Positions 8,297 to 16,607 of a stretch of DNA of 64,000 bases are shown here, one piece after another (the first letter of the stretch is position 1; every line of letters starts with the position of its first letter). Source of the stretch: DATDIC01 sp963777625 (lineage in GTDB: Bacteria; Pseudomonadota; Alphaproteobacteria; Acetobacterales; Acetobacteraceae). The stretch is from positions 1 through 64,000 of the forward strand of contig CAVZRO010000023.1 of the NCBI GenBank assembly GCA_963777625.1. The letters are read 5' to 3'. Below the pieces are notes generated by a model. The model searched no databases. It saw nothing but the letters and a program-made list of their open reading frames with translations, and was not told the origin of the DNA. The translations under genes and the position numbers were made by a program.

Positions 8297-9204
8297 TTAC
8301 GGTTGGGATGAAAATATTGTTGTTTGCGACTTACTAAGAGTCTGTCCGGAAGGTTCATTGGGATTACAAAGCTTTCGCAGCATCAGGCGAATCGACGCCA
8401 GGTGAATGAATGCCACGGCGTTGCGGGTCAGGTTCTCCCAGTCCTTGGCCAGCCGGCGGCAGCGATTGAGCCACGCGAATGTCCGTTCGACGACCCATCG
8501 CCTGGGGAGAACCTCAAACCCCTGAGCCTGATCCGAGCGCTTCACGATCTCGACCGAAACTTGCGGCAGCAGCTTTGCCAGAGCTCCGCGGAATTGCGGC
8601 CCCTGGTATCCGGCATCAGCGAACAGTTTCGACAGGAACGGGAACAGCCCAAACAGGCTGGATAGCAGCGGAACGCCGCCGTCGCGGTCTTGAATGTCTG
8701 CCGGATGCACCACGGCCGTCAGCAACAGACCGACCGTGTCGACCAGGATATGCCGCTTCTTGCCCCTGATCTTCTTCCCGGCGTCGTACCCGATCGGATC
8801 GATGCGGGCCCCCCTTTTTCGGCGCTCTTCACACTTTGGCTGTCAACCACGCCCGCGGTTGGGCTCGCATCCCGGCCCAGCTGTTCCCGGCACGTCACAT
8901 ACAGCGCGTGGTGGATCCGCCGCAGCGTGCCATCATAGTTCCATCGATCCAGGTAATCATGCAGCGTGCTCTTTGGCGGCAGATCCTTGGGAATGTACCG
9001 CCACTGGCACCCCGTGCTCAGCACATACATGATGCCATTGACCACCTCGCGCTCAACCACCTGGCGCCTGCGTCCGCCGTGTTTTGCCGGCGGGATCAGC
9101 GGCGCCACATGCGCCCATTCGTCATCGGTCAGATCGCTCGGATAACGTTGTTTGTCCCGGTTGTAGCGGCGGCGGTTCTCGGTCGTCCACATTCGGCACC
9201 TCAC
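8297..9204 (-). CDS. IS5-family transposase, two overlapping frames joined by -1 frameshift
   Basis: OrfA is read from 9204 to 8719 and contains RYPSDLTDDEWAHV, STGCQWRYIPKDLPP and VDSQSVKSAEKGG. The catalytic half continues in the -1 frame after an A5G6 run at about 8816-8826 (RIDPIGYDAGKK, then SLFGLFPFL, DAGYQGPQF, RWVVERTFAWLNRCRR). Several IS5 members make transposase by slippage on such runs, so this copy may be functional. The second frame has no stop inside the element. It runs past the IS end at 8338 and stops at 8297, giving a foreign C-terminal tail. That tail is an effect of this insertion site. Confidence 0.75.
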
Positions 9205-9309
9205 TATTCGGCGCCGCGCATAGACTCACAGAAATCCGCGCCGGATCAATGGCCTCCCCAACCTTCCGCTAACCAACTCTAAAGATTCGCTGACTTGCCG
9301 GACGGACAC
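8338..9309 (-). mobile_element. IS5-family insertion sequence, copy 2
   Basis: The element is 972 bp, with imperfect inverted ends GAGTCTGTCCGGAAGG on the left and GTGTCCGTCCGGCAAG read inwards from the right. TAA (8335-8337) and TGA (9310-9312) flank it and both fit a TNA target, but they are not identical. The transposase is about two-thirds identical in protein to copy 1, so the two are different isoforms and not a recent duplication. They face each other around the mnmE-parB block. Confidence 0.8.
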
Positions 9310-9333
9310 TGACAACCACAAGGAACGGCACTC

Positions 9334-9489
9334 TTGGCACGGCGCTACTACTCCGTCCGCACCGGCCGCAATCCTCTCGCCGGAGGATTTGGCCTCGACA
9401 TCATGCGCAGACTTTTCAGCGATTTATTTGGGTATTTCGAGGACGGAGGATATTTTCAGGAGTCCTTGGGATACGAATGCGTCGATGCG
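9334..9489 (+). pseudogene. N-terminal fragment of a conserved hypothetical protein
   Basis: The frame starts at TTG 9334 with MARRYYSVRTGRNP and continues to about GYFQESLGYECVD. From roughly 9489 on, the frame enters the ISNCY-type transposase remnant in antisense, so the protein is cut off there. The composition looks like a real cytosolic protein start, and I have a faint memory of hypothetical proteins beginning this way, but I cannot name a family. It is sandwiched between the IS5 copy 2 end and the transposase remnant. Confidence 0.4.
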
Positions 9490-10166
9490 GTCTTCGACAC
9501 ACGCGCGCCAGCCGCGGGTGTCTCGAAGTAATGGCTGCCGCGGTCAGTGTAGAGCGCACAGAACAGCCCCTGGCTCTCCACCACCTCGCTCACCCCGCGC
9601 AGGCTCGACGCGGTCCCCTCCTGATCCACCAGGAACAGCGAGTAGATCGCGCTGGTGGCGTCATCCATCGTCGCCACCAGGTCGTACTGGCAGTCAGTGT
9701 TCGCCAGCCAGGCATGCGTCGAGGCATCCTGGTGCAGCAGCATCCCCACCATCGGTCGCCGCGGCCGCTTCTTGCGATGCGCCGAGCGGCTGCGCGCCGG
9801 CGTCACCAGCCCGGCCCGATGCAGGTGCAGCTTGGTCACCGTGTAGCCCAGCCTGTAGTTGTGCCGCTTGCCCAGCTGGTCATGGAAATGCTTCACCGTG
9901 AAGCCACGGTAGAGATCGCGATACAGCCCCAGCATCCGCTCGATCTCCGCCATAGCCGCGCGCCGCAACGACGGCCGAAGCCGACGGTCCGACAGCCCCG
10001 ACAACCCCTCTTCCCGGTAGCGGTCACGCCAGCGGCGGAATGTCCGCTCACTGACCCCAAGCAGGTCCGCCGCCTCAATCTGGCTCAGCTCCGACCGCTC
10101 CGTCCGGCCAACAACATCCTCAAAACGCATCCAACGAACCCCCTCGTGAACACGCGCCCGATCCAT
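9456..10166 (-). pseudogene. ISNCY/IS481-like DDE transposase, C-terminally truncated
   Basis: The first 220 or so residues match helix-turn-helix plus rve-type transposases. There is an N-terminal HTH (LSQIEAADLLGVSERTFRRW), a GLSGLSDRR linker, and the start of the catalytic core with LHQDASTHAW and YTDRGSHYFETP. These proteins usually exceed 400 residues. Here the homology ends near 9490, where the frame crosses into the hypothetical-gene fragment, so the last catalytic acidic residue and the C-terminus are missing. The probable outer IS end is near 10190-10260, but I could not define terminal repeats. Confidence 0.75.
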
Positions 10167-10273
10167 CGACGTCCCCCTTCCCGGAGGACCAGTGGACCGG
10201 ACACTTCACGAGCTACAAACATCGGACAGACCATGAGCTAGCCACAGGTCGTGGCCTCCTCTCTTGACGGGAC

Positions 10274-10289
10274 ATAGCTTACAGGCTAT
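10274..10289. promoter_or_regulatory. Candidate operator of the toxin-antitoxin operon
   Basis: ATAGC-TTACAG-GCTAT is a perfect 5-bp inverted repeat with a 6-nt spacer. It ends 4 nt before the toxin start codon at 10294. HigA-type antitoxins bind short AT-rich palindromes at this position, so autoregulation is likely. Confidence 0.5.
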
Positions 10290-10293
10290 ATGA

Positions 10294-10680
10294 ATGCCCT
10301 GGGTCGTCGAGTTCCATGACGATTTCGAGCCGGAGTTCCGAGCCTTCGAGCCAGCGGTCCAGGACGCCTTGTTCGCAGTCGCGAAGCTCTTGACCGATTA
10401 TGGCCCACAGCTCGGCCGTCCCTACGCCGACACGTTGAACGGGTCGAAATACGCCAACATGAAGGAACTGCGATTTGAGGCTTCCGATGGTGTATGGCGG
10501 GTCGCTTTCGCGTTCGATCCGCGTCGACAAGCTATTTTGCTTGTGGCCGGCGACAAGTCAGGTGGAAGTCAGAAGCGCTTTTACAACCAGCTCATCGCAA
10601 CAGCGGACAGGCGGTTTTCCGCACACGTGGATCGACTGAAAGCCGCAAAGAAGGAGAAGCGAGGTGGGCCGCACCCTTGA
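10294..10680 (+). CDS. RelE/HigB-like (phage Gp49-type) toxin
   Basis: The 128-residue protein has the layout of HigB/Gp49-like RelE-superfamily mRNA interferases: WVVEFHDDFEPEF at the start, then GPQLGRPYADTLNGSKYANMKELRF, GVWRVAFAFDPRRQAILLVAGDK and a basic C-terminus (FYNQLIATADRRFSAH). In this family the toxin is encoded first, and here it overlaps the antitoxin start by 17 nt. It should cleave ribosome-bound mRNA when the antitoxin is degraded. The gene is surrounded by IS debris, so the pair probably arrived by transfer. Confidence 0.85.
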   Translation: MPWVVEFHDDFEPEFRAFEPAVQDALFAVAKLLTDYGPQLGRPYADTLNGSKYANMKELRFEASDGVWRVAFAFDPRRQAILLVAGDKSGGSQKRFYNQLIATADRRFSAHVDRLKAAKKEKRGGPHP

Positions 10681-11044
10681 CCAGGTTATCGCCGAGCTTC
10701 CGCCCGAGCGGCGGGAGCGCGTCGAGGCGCGCTATCATGAACTGAAGGGGGAGGTCGAAGGCCTGCGCGAGCTACGTGAGCTCGCCGGCAAGGCGCAGGC
10801 GGACGTGGCGTCGGCCCTGAACATCAAGCAGCCGTCCGTCTCCAAAATCGAGAAGCAGGCTGATATGTACCTGTCAACGCTGCGCAGCTACGTCGAGGCA
10901 ATTGGCGGCGAACTTGAGCTAACGGTAAGGTTACCGGAACGTCCCGCCTTAAGAATCCAACATCTCGGTGACGTTTCAGAAGCGGTCGACCAGCCAGGGG
11001 ACATTCGTCCTATCCGTCGGCGTCGACCAGCGGTGGCTCGATAG
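10664..11044 (+). CDS. HigA-like XRE-family antitoxin
   Basis: The protein has an N-terminal toxin-binding part (LDQVIAELPPERRERVEARY) and a Cro/C1-type HTH (LAGKAQADVASALNIKQPSVSKIEKQADMYLSTLRSYVEAIGGEL). The start is GTG 10664 inside the toxin gene. Related antitoxins end shortly after GGELELTVRLP. Here the frame continues about 25 residues into sequence that looks like IS debris (DIRPIRRRRPAVAR), so the natural C-terminus may have been replaced. DNA-binding and neutralising parts are complete. Confidence 0.8.
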   Translation: MGRTLDQVIAELPPERRERVEARYHELKGEVEGLRELRELAGKAQADVASALNIKQPSVSKIEKQADMYLSTLRSYVEAIGGELELTVRLPERPALRIQHLGDVSEAVDQPGDIRPIRRRRPAVAR

Positions 11045-11570
11045 GACACTTCGAATTACCGTCTGAACCGCAGCGCATTTGCGCGGTCGCCCTGGTCTTG
11101 TGCTGGGTGCGGCCGGTTCTCCGGTTCTCCTTGAAAAACACCGCACGAACCGTTGACCCGGTCTGAGCCAGACGCGTCACCACCGCCGTTGAACGTGGGT
11201 CGAAGCCGACACCCGCGATGAACAGCACGACCCGATCAGGCAGTTCTGGCGAGCCAACCAGTACCAGCCGCTCAACTCCGGGTTGGCGGGCAGTCCGTCG
11301 CAGTCCTGGGCCTCCAGGACCGACACCCCGGGAGCGCAGTCTAACGACACGTCGTTCGCCGCTGTCGCGACGCCCGCCGCAGCTGTATAGCTTCATGCAC
11401 GTTACGTTCCCCCTGACGAGGATGGTTGTTGCCAGCGGACTCACGGCCGTACAGGTCAGCGAGGGGCTCGCGCCCTCGCACGTTGGCAAGTTCTCCCAAG
11501 CGAATGGCGATGGGCATTACAGCACAACGCTCCGGTTTGGGGCGTTGCGTTTGCTCGTGGAGATCCTCTT
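11045..11570. other. Gene-poor stretch with a protein fragment and short repeats
   Basis: No complete gene is supported. On the minus strand, 11276-11121 reads like a real protein fragment (VERLVLVGSPELPDRVVLF, then VGFDPRSTAVVTRL). It has no credible start or end, and I do not recognise the family. Just left of this stretch there is an 8-bp inverted repeat GTCCTATC/GATAGGAC (11008-11015 and 11041-11048), and the direct repeat GTCGACCAGC occurs at about 10985 and 11022. These look like old IS ends. Confidence 0.4.
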
Positions 11571-12353
11571 TCAGACCTGACGCTCCACGATCAGCTGCTT
11601 GATCGCCCCGATCGCCTTGCCGGGGTTTAGCCCCTTCGGGCAAGTGTCGGTGCAGTTCATGATCGTGTGGCAGCGATAGAGCTTGAAGGGGTCTTCCAGC
11701 GCGTCCAACCGATCGCCGGTCGACTCGTCACGCGAGTCGGCGATCCAGCGGTACGCCTGGAGCAGGACCGCAGGGCCGAGAAACCGGTCGCCATTCCACC
11801 ACCAGCTCGGACAGCCGGCTGTACAGCAGAAGCACAGGATGCACTCCCATAATCCGTCGATTTGGGTGCGCTCCTTCTTCGATTGCAGCCGCTCTCGGTC
11901 GGGCGGGGCGGCGGTGTCGGCCTTCAGCCAGGGCTCGATGGCGCGGTACTGCGCAAAAGGCTGCCTCAGATCGGCGACGAGGTCCTTGACGACGGCCATG
12001 TGCATCAGCGGCGCGATCCTCACCGTGCCCTTGATGTTGTCGATCGGCTTGAGGCAAGCGAGCCTGTTGGTGCCGTCGATGTTCATGGCGCACGACCCGC
12101 AGATGCCCTCGCGACAGGAGCGGCGGAAGGTAAGGGTCGAATCGATCTCGTCCTTGATCTTGATAAGCGCGTCCAGGACCATCGGCCCGGTCTCGTCCAG
12201 ATCCAATTCGTAGGTGTCCATACGCGGGTTCTGTCCGTCATCGGGGCTCCAGCGGTACACCTTGAAAACGCGCACGCGCCTGGCATTCGGGGGGGCCTTG
12301 AAGATACGGCCCTGGCCGACGCGGCTGTTGGCGGGAAGATTGAATTTGACCAT
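11571..12353 (-). CDS. sdhB: Succinate dehydrogenase iron-sulfur subunit
   Basis: SdhB passes electrons from SdhA-bound FAD to quinone through three iron-sulfur clusters on the cytoplasmic face of the membrane. The 260 residues contain the [2Fe-2S] motif CREGICGSC, the [4Fe-4S] motif CILCFCCTAGCPSWWW and the [3Fe-4S] motif CHTIMNCTDTCPKGLNP. It is the last gene of a minus-strand operon sdhC-sdhD-sdhA-sdhB, 18 nt downstream of sdhA. Length and motif spacing are normal. Confidence 0.97.
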   Translation of the reverse strand: MVKFNLPANSRVGQGRIFKAPPNARRVRVFKVYRWSPDDGQNPRMDTYELDLDETGPMVLDALIKIKDEIDSTLTFRRSCREGICGSCAMNIDGTNRLACLKPIDNIKGTVRIAPLMHMAVVKDLVADLRQPFAQYRAIEPWLKADTAAPPDRERLQSKKERTQIDGLWECILCFCCTAGCPSWWWNGDRFLGPAVLLQAYRWIADSRDESTGDRLDALEDPFKLYRCHTIMNCTDTCPKGLNPGKAIGAIKQLIVERQV

Positions 12354-12371
12354 TATGGTTCTTCTTCGGTT

Positions 12372-14180
12372 TCAGTAGACGCGTTCTTTGGGCGGGAACA
12401 CCGACACCTCGTTCGTCAGGGTCTGCATCCGCACCGGGCGGTAATCGAGCCGCACGCCGCCCGCATCGTCGCACCAGGCCAGCGTATGCTTCAGCCAGTT
12501 GGTGTCGTCGCGCACCGGAAAATCGTCGTTGGCGTGCGCGCCGCGGCTTTCGTGGCGGGCCTGGGCGCTGACCATCGTGGTGATCGCGTTGCTCATCAGG
12601 TTCTGCAGCTCCAACGCTTCCACCAGGTCGCTGTTCCAGATCAGGCTGCGATCGGACACCGACATATCGTCCAGCGCTGCCCACAGACCGCGCATCCTGA
12701 CCACGCCTTCTGCCATGCTGGCGCTGGTGCGAAACACCGCGGCATGAGCCTGCATCGTCCGCTGCATGTCTTTTCGCAGCTGGGCTACCCGGATGGTCCC
12801 GTTTGCGTATCGCATGCGATCGAACCGATCGAGCGCCGCCTCGCCGGCGTTTGGCGGGAGCGGAGCCTGGGCGGCGCCGGAACTCAGGACTTCAGCCGCT
12901 CGATGCGCGGCGGCGCGGCCGAACACCACCAGATCGAGCAGCGAGTTGGTGCCGAGCCGGTTGGCGCCATGCACCGAGACGCAGGCGCACTCGCCCACCG
13001 CCATCAGGCCGGAAACCACCGCGTCGGGGTCGGCCGCCGTCGGGGCCAGCACCTCACCGTGATAATTCGTCGGGATGCCGCCCATGTTGTAATGAACGGT
13101 CGGCAGCACCGGGATTGGGTTCTTCGTCACATCGACGCCGGCGAACACCTCGGCCGTCTCGGAGATGCCGGGCAGCCGCTCGTGCAGCATGGCAGCGCCA
13201 AGATGCTCCAGATGCAATAGGATGTGGTCCTTGTTCGGACCGCAGCCGCGTCCCTCCTTGATCTCGATGGTCATGGAGCGGGAAACGACGTCGCGCGAGG
13301 AAAGGTCTTTGGCGGTGGGGGCGTAGCGTTCCATGAACCGCTCACCTTCCACATTGGTCAGGTACCCACCCTCGCCGCGCGCGCCTTCGGTGATCAGGCA
13401 GCCGGCGGGGAAGATCCCAGTTGGGTGGAACTGCACGAACTCCATGTCCTGGCACGGCAGCCCTGCCCGCAGCACCATGCCGTTGCCGTCGCCCGTGCAG
13501 GTATGCGCCGACGTGCAGGAGAGATAGGCGCGCCCATACCCGCCGGTCGCCATCACCACGGCCTGCGCCCGAAAACGGTGCATCGTGCCGTCCTCCAGGC
13601 ACCAGGCGGTCACGCCGCGGCAGGCGCCATCCTCCATGATGAGATCGAGCGCGAAATACTCGACGAAGAACTCCACCTCGTGCTTGAGGCACTGCTGATA
13701 GAGCGTGTGGAGGATGGCGTGGCCGGTCTTGTCGGCGGCAGCGCAGGCGCGCATCGCCGGCGCCTTGCCGTACTCCGTCATGTGGCCGCCGAACGCGCGC
13801 TGGTAGATGCGGCCGTCCTCGGTGCGGCTGAATGGCACGCCGAAATGCTCCAGCTCGCACACCGCCGGGATCGCCTCGCGGCACATGTACTCGATCGCGT
13901 CCTGATCGCCGAGCCAGTCCGACCCCTTCACGGTGTCGTACATGTGCCAGCGCCAATCATCCGGCCCCATGTTGCCAAGCGCAGCCCCGATGCCGCCCTG
14001 CGCCGCCACTGTGTGGCTGCGGGTCGGGAAGACCTTGGTAATGCACGCGGTCTTCAACCCGGCCGCGCCCATGCCCAGGGTCGCGCGCAACCCGGAGCCG
14101 CCGGCGCCGACCACCACCACGTCATAGGTGTGATCGACGAAACTATAAGCGGCGCGCGACGGCGTGGCGATCGCATCCAT
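12372..14180 (-). CDS. sdhA: Succinate dehydrogenase flavoprotein subunit
   Basis: SdhA oxidises succinate to fumarate with covalently bound FAD. In the 602 residues the dinucleotide motif VVVGAGGSGLRA (22-33) is followed by RSHTVAAQGGIGAALGN, whose histidine (about 56) is the FAD attachment site. Substrate and active-site segments include HPTGI, GARGEGG, YNMGGIPTNYHG and HGANRLGTNSLLDLVVFG. The gene sits between sdhD and sdhB with short spacers, and is complete. Confidence 0.98.
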   Translation of the reverse strand: MDAIATPSRAAYSFVDHTYDVVVVGAGGSGLRATLGMGAAGLKTACITKVFPTRSHTVAAQGGIGAALGNMGPDDWRWHMYDTVKGSDWLGDQDAIEYMCREAIPAVCELEHFGVPFSRTEDGRIYQRAFGGHMTEYGKAPAMRACAAADKTGHAILHTLYQQCLKHEVEFFVEYFALDLIMEDGACRGVTAWCLEDGTMHRFRAQAVVMATGGYGRAYLSCTSAHTCTGDGNGMVLRAGLPCQDMEFVQFHPTGIFPAGCLITEGARGEGGYLTNVEGERFMERYAPTAKDLSSRDVVSRSMTIEIKEGRGCGPNKDHILLHLEHLGAAMLHERLPGISETAEVFAGVDVTKNPIPVLPTVHYNMGGIPTNYHGEVLAPTAADPDAVVSGLMAVGECACVSVHGANRLGTNSLLDLVVFGRAAAHRAAEVLSSGAAQAPLPPNAGEAALDRFDRMRYANGTIRVAQLRKDMQRTMQAHAAVFRTSASMAEGVVRMRGLWAALDDMSVSDRSLIWNSDLVEALELQNLMSNAITTMVSAQARHESRGAHANDDFPVRDDTNWLKHTLAWCDDAGGVRLDYRPVRMQTLTNEVSVFPPKERVY

Positions 14181-14189
14181 AACCCTTCC

Positions 14190-14594
14190 TCAGAGGCCCA
14201 AACGCAGCGCCGCGATGATGCAGAGCAGCGCGGCGACGATGCAGAGGCCGCGCTGAAGCAGCAGCATCGCGATGCGGATCGCGTCGTCGTGGACGTAGTC
14301 CTCGACAACCACGCGCAGGCCGAGTTCCATGTGCCAGAATGTCGCGACGATCAGGCTCAGCAGCAACGCCAGCGGCATTGGCGCATGCAGCCAGTCGATC
14401 ATGCCGGCCCGGGTCGTTCCTTCAAGGCTGATGACGGAGGCGATGAACCAGATGGTCAACGGCACCAGCGCGATGGCGGTCACCCGCTCCGCCATCCAGG
14501 CGCCGGACCCGGACCCTGCCGAGCCGAGGCCGCGCGCAAGCTTGAGCTGGGAGCGCATGATATCGACGCGAGTAGCATCGTCTGGAGACGGCAT
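14190..14594 (-). CDS. sdhD: Succinate dehydrogenase membrane anchor subunit
   Basis: The 134-residue protein has three hydrophobic segments: VTAIALVPLTIWFIASVISL, PLALLLSLIVATFWHMELGL and LLLQRGLCIVAALLCIIAAL. The conserved HMELGLRVVVEDYVHD contains the haem-ligand histidine region of alphaproteobacterial SdhD. It anchors SdhAB and helps form the quinone site. I set the start at ATG 14594 because the in-frame sequence upstream overlaps sdhC and is not conserved. Confidence 0.93.
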   Translation of the reverse strand: MPSPDDATRVDIMRSQLKLARGLGSAGSGSGAWMAERVTAIALVPLTIWFIASVISLEGTTRAGMIDWLHAPMPLALLLSLIVATFWHMELGLRVVVEDYVHDDAIRIAMLLLQRGLCIVAALLCIIAALRLGL

Positions 14595-14605
14595 GTCGCT
14601 CGCCT

Positions 14606-15076
14606 TCACCACGCCAGGAATCCGACGACCCACACGACCAACGTCGCCGCGATCGTCACGATGACGAGGATCCACCCCGAGGTGCGGTAGGTTCGGCTCT
14701 CGAAACCGATGCGCACGGGCTCTTGCTGGGCCAGCGGACCAAAACCCCGCCCTGCATCCCAAACCAGATGGCGGATGCCCTGGAACAGATGCAGCAACAG
14801 AGCCGCGCTCCAGCCCAGCAGCAAAAACACCCCGAATCCAGAGCCGAGGAAGCTTTGCACCGTCGCGAAGGCGGCGTCCGATGTCGCGGCGGCGACCAGC
14901 CACCAGGTCATGAGCAACGCGCCGACCGACAGGCCAACACCGGTGATGCGATGGCTGATCGACAGCGCCATGCTCACCGGCCAGCGATAGCTCTGCAGGT
15001 GGGGCGACAGCGGGCGAGCGACCAGCTTGCCATTAGTCCCGCGCGCCACCATCAGCGCGTCCCGGGTGTCTTTCAC
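14606..15076 (-). CDS. sdhC: Succinate dehydrogenase cytochrome b556 subunit
   Basis: SdhC is the larger membrane anchor. It carries the signature RPLSPHLQSYRWPVSMALSI followed by SHRITG, three transmembrane segments and the haem-binding HLFQGIRHLVWDAGRGFG. I chose GTG 15076 (VKDTRDALMVARG) because a strong GAGGAGGAGG ribosome-binding site lies just upstream. ATG 15052 is the alternative. The protein is then 156 residues. It starts the sdhCDAB operon, downstream of and co-directional with the Crp/Fnr gene. Confidence 0.92.
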   Translation of the reverse strand: MKDTRDALMVARGTNGKLVARPLSPHLQSYRWPVSMALSISHRITGVGLSVGALLMTWWLVAAATSDAAFATVQSFLGSGFGVFLLLGWSAALLLHLFQGIRHLVWDAGRGFGPLAQQEPVRIGFESRTYRTSGWILVIVTIAATLVVWVVGFLAW

Positions 15077-15431
15077 GGCGGCCTCCTCCTCTTGGCTCAG
15101 TCGGAGAACGCGATATCCGAGCCGTTGCGTCATGATGAAGGCAGGCAGGCCCCAGTCGGAGCAGGTGTCGTCGCCCCACGCGAACGCTTCGGGACCGCGA
15201 AGCGCCCACTCGGTTGCGTCCGCTAGCTCCGGCCATACCGGGTCTGGTGGCGCTGGCGATAGGGTCGGAAAATACTCATCGTAGTCGCAGCGACGCTTCA
15301 CAGAGCTGCGGGAACCAGACGAGATCAGCAAAAGCCCCCGACGGTCCGCCTGCGTGGCCTGCGATGTGAACGGCTTGCCGTTCGATATCTCTTCAATGGC
15401 GGGCAGTGGTGATCTGCTTCGCAGGGCGAGT
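15077..15431 (-). other. Region between the Crp/Fnr gene and sdhC
   Basis: The 355 bp hold no assigned gene. The reading frame of sdhC stays open upstream for about 100 codons, and part of it looks like genuine protein (CDYDEYFPTLSPAPPDPVWP, then DTCSDWGLPAFIMTQRLGYR). It may be a small upstream protein, a longer SdhC isoform or chance in GC-rich DNA. The sdh promoter should lie here. Confidence 0.4.
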
Positions 15432-16160
15432 TCAGTTTTCTCCCGCTTTGCGTTCGAGTCGTTTTCTATTGAGTATTTCAATAATCCGAGGCCCGTGCCG
15501 CATGATGAGGCCATCTTTCTCCAAACTATGGAGAGCACGACTCACGGATTCGACGGTCAAGCCGACGAAATCGGCGATGTCGTGGCGGGTCATCGGTATC
15601 GCCACGTGGTTTGGTTGCTCGGCGGCTTGGAGACTATGTCGATCAAGAAGAAGCAGGAATTTCGCGAGTTTCGCTCCGGTCTCGCGAAGGGCGAGCGCAA
15701 TCGCGTGGCGCTGCGTTTCACGAAGTTCGTGGCAGAGCTTGCAGAGGAAGTGGAAGTCCAGCTCCGGGTCTCGCCGGAGCAGGTTCGTGAGACCGTCGAG
15801 TGGAATTCGGTAGGCTGTTACGGCGGTTACCGTTTGCGCCGTTCCCGTATATCGACCATTTTCGCTGAGTCCCAGCAAGTCTCTAGGGAAGAAAAATGCC
15901 GAAATGCGCCGGTCGCCGGTGGGCAGGACACCGTACGTTTCCACAACCCCACCGACAATGTTATAGACGAAATTCGAGCGGCTGTCCTCAGCGTACATGA
16001 CCGTATTGCGACGGAACCGAACCAGACTCGAAATTGCGACCAGTCGATCCTGGTCTTCTTCCGACAGAAGCTCAACCGCGCTGCCGTTTCCGGTCTCGAC
16101 AAAAGGTATTCCAAAGATAGATGGTCTCGAAACAACAGCATGCGCCGGAGGAGAAGGCAT
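15432..16160 (-). CDS. Crp/Fnr-family transcriptional regulator (FixK-like)
   Basis: The 242-residue protein has an N-terminal cyclic-nucleotide-binding-type beta-barrel (RRNTVMYAEDSRSNFVYNIV, FFFPRDLLGLSENGRYTGTA). A dimerisation helix and a C-terminal winged helix follow (MTRHDIADFVGLTVESVSRALHSL). The recognition helix has the E-SVSR pattern of FNR/FixK proteins, which reads TTGAT half-sites. There is no N-terminal cysteine cluster, so oxygen sensing through [4Fe-4S] is unlikely. A perfect FNR box lies about 100 bp upstream, suggesting autoregulation or control by a paralogue. Being just upstream of sdhCDAB, it may tune respiration. Confidence 0.9.
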   Translation of the reverse strand: MPSPPAHAVVSRPSIFGIPFVETGNGSAVELLSEEDQDRLVAISSLVRFRRNTVMYAEDSRSNFVYNIVGGVVETYGVLPTGDRRISAFFFPRDLLGLSENGRYTGTAQTVTAVTAYRIPLDGLTNLLRRDPELDFHFLCKLCHELRETQRHAIALALRETGAKLAKFLLLLDRHSLQAAEQPNHVAIPMTRHDIADFVGLTVESVSRALHSLEKDGLIMRHGPRIIEILNRKRLERKAGEN

Positions 16161-16257
16161 CGGGGAAACTAAACCCTAAGTATCGAGACGCACGCCATGT
16201 TGCCCAACACCTGCTCCGGCGCAAGGGGAGATGTGGCGGACGCCACGCTTAAAGAAA

Positions 16258-16271
16258 TTGATCCAGATCAA
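16258..16271. promoter_or_regulatory. FNR/FixK box
   Basis: TTGAT-CCAG-ATCAA is a perfect match to the TTGAT-N4-ATCAA anaerobox. It lies in the 447-bp divergent region (16161-16607) between the Crp/Fnr gene, whose start is about 100 nt away, and the large hybrid kinase. It could control either or both. I saw no other distinctive element in this gap. Confidence 0.75.
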
Positions 16272-16607
16272 GGAACTCTCCCCCGCGTCGGGTTAGCATC
16301 GTCCCATGGTCGGCCCGCAGCGTCGATGCTGGGTGTGGTCCCGGTTCAACTGCGACACGCCCGGGCATTCCGAGGCTCTCTTGGCCCGAACTCATCCACG
16401 ATCAGCGAGGCAGACCACATTAACGGACTCGAGTAGCCACGGCAAGAAGCGGATGGCGTGCCCGCCCGACTGGCGATACCTAATTGAAGTTTTGTCCGGC
16501 GGCAGTCGGCCGCGATACTGGCGGGCAGGCGGGTGGGAGGGTGGTGACAGTGGCGCCGGAAAGTACTCGAGCGAGCCGTGGCGGCCTGACCGACGGCGCG
16601 GACCTGG

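Noticed and set aside
12158..12171. Near-FNR box TTGATCTTGATAAG
   Set aside because: Lies inside the sdhB coding region and the second half-site is imperfect (ATAAG).
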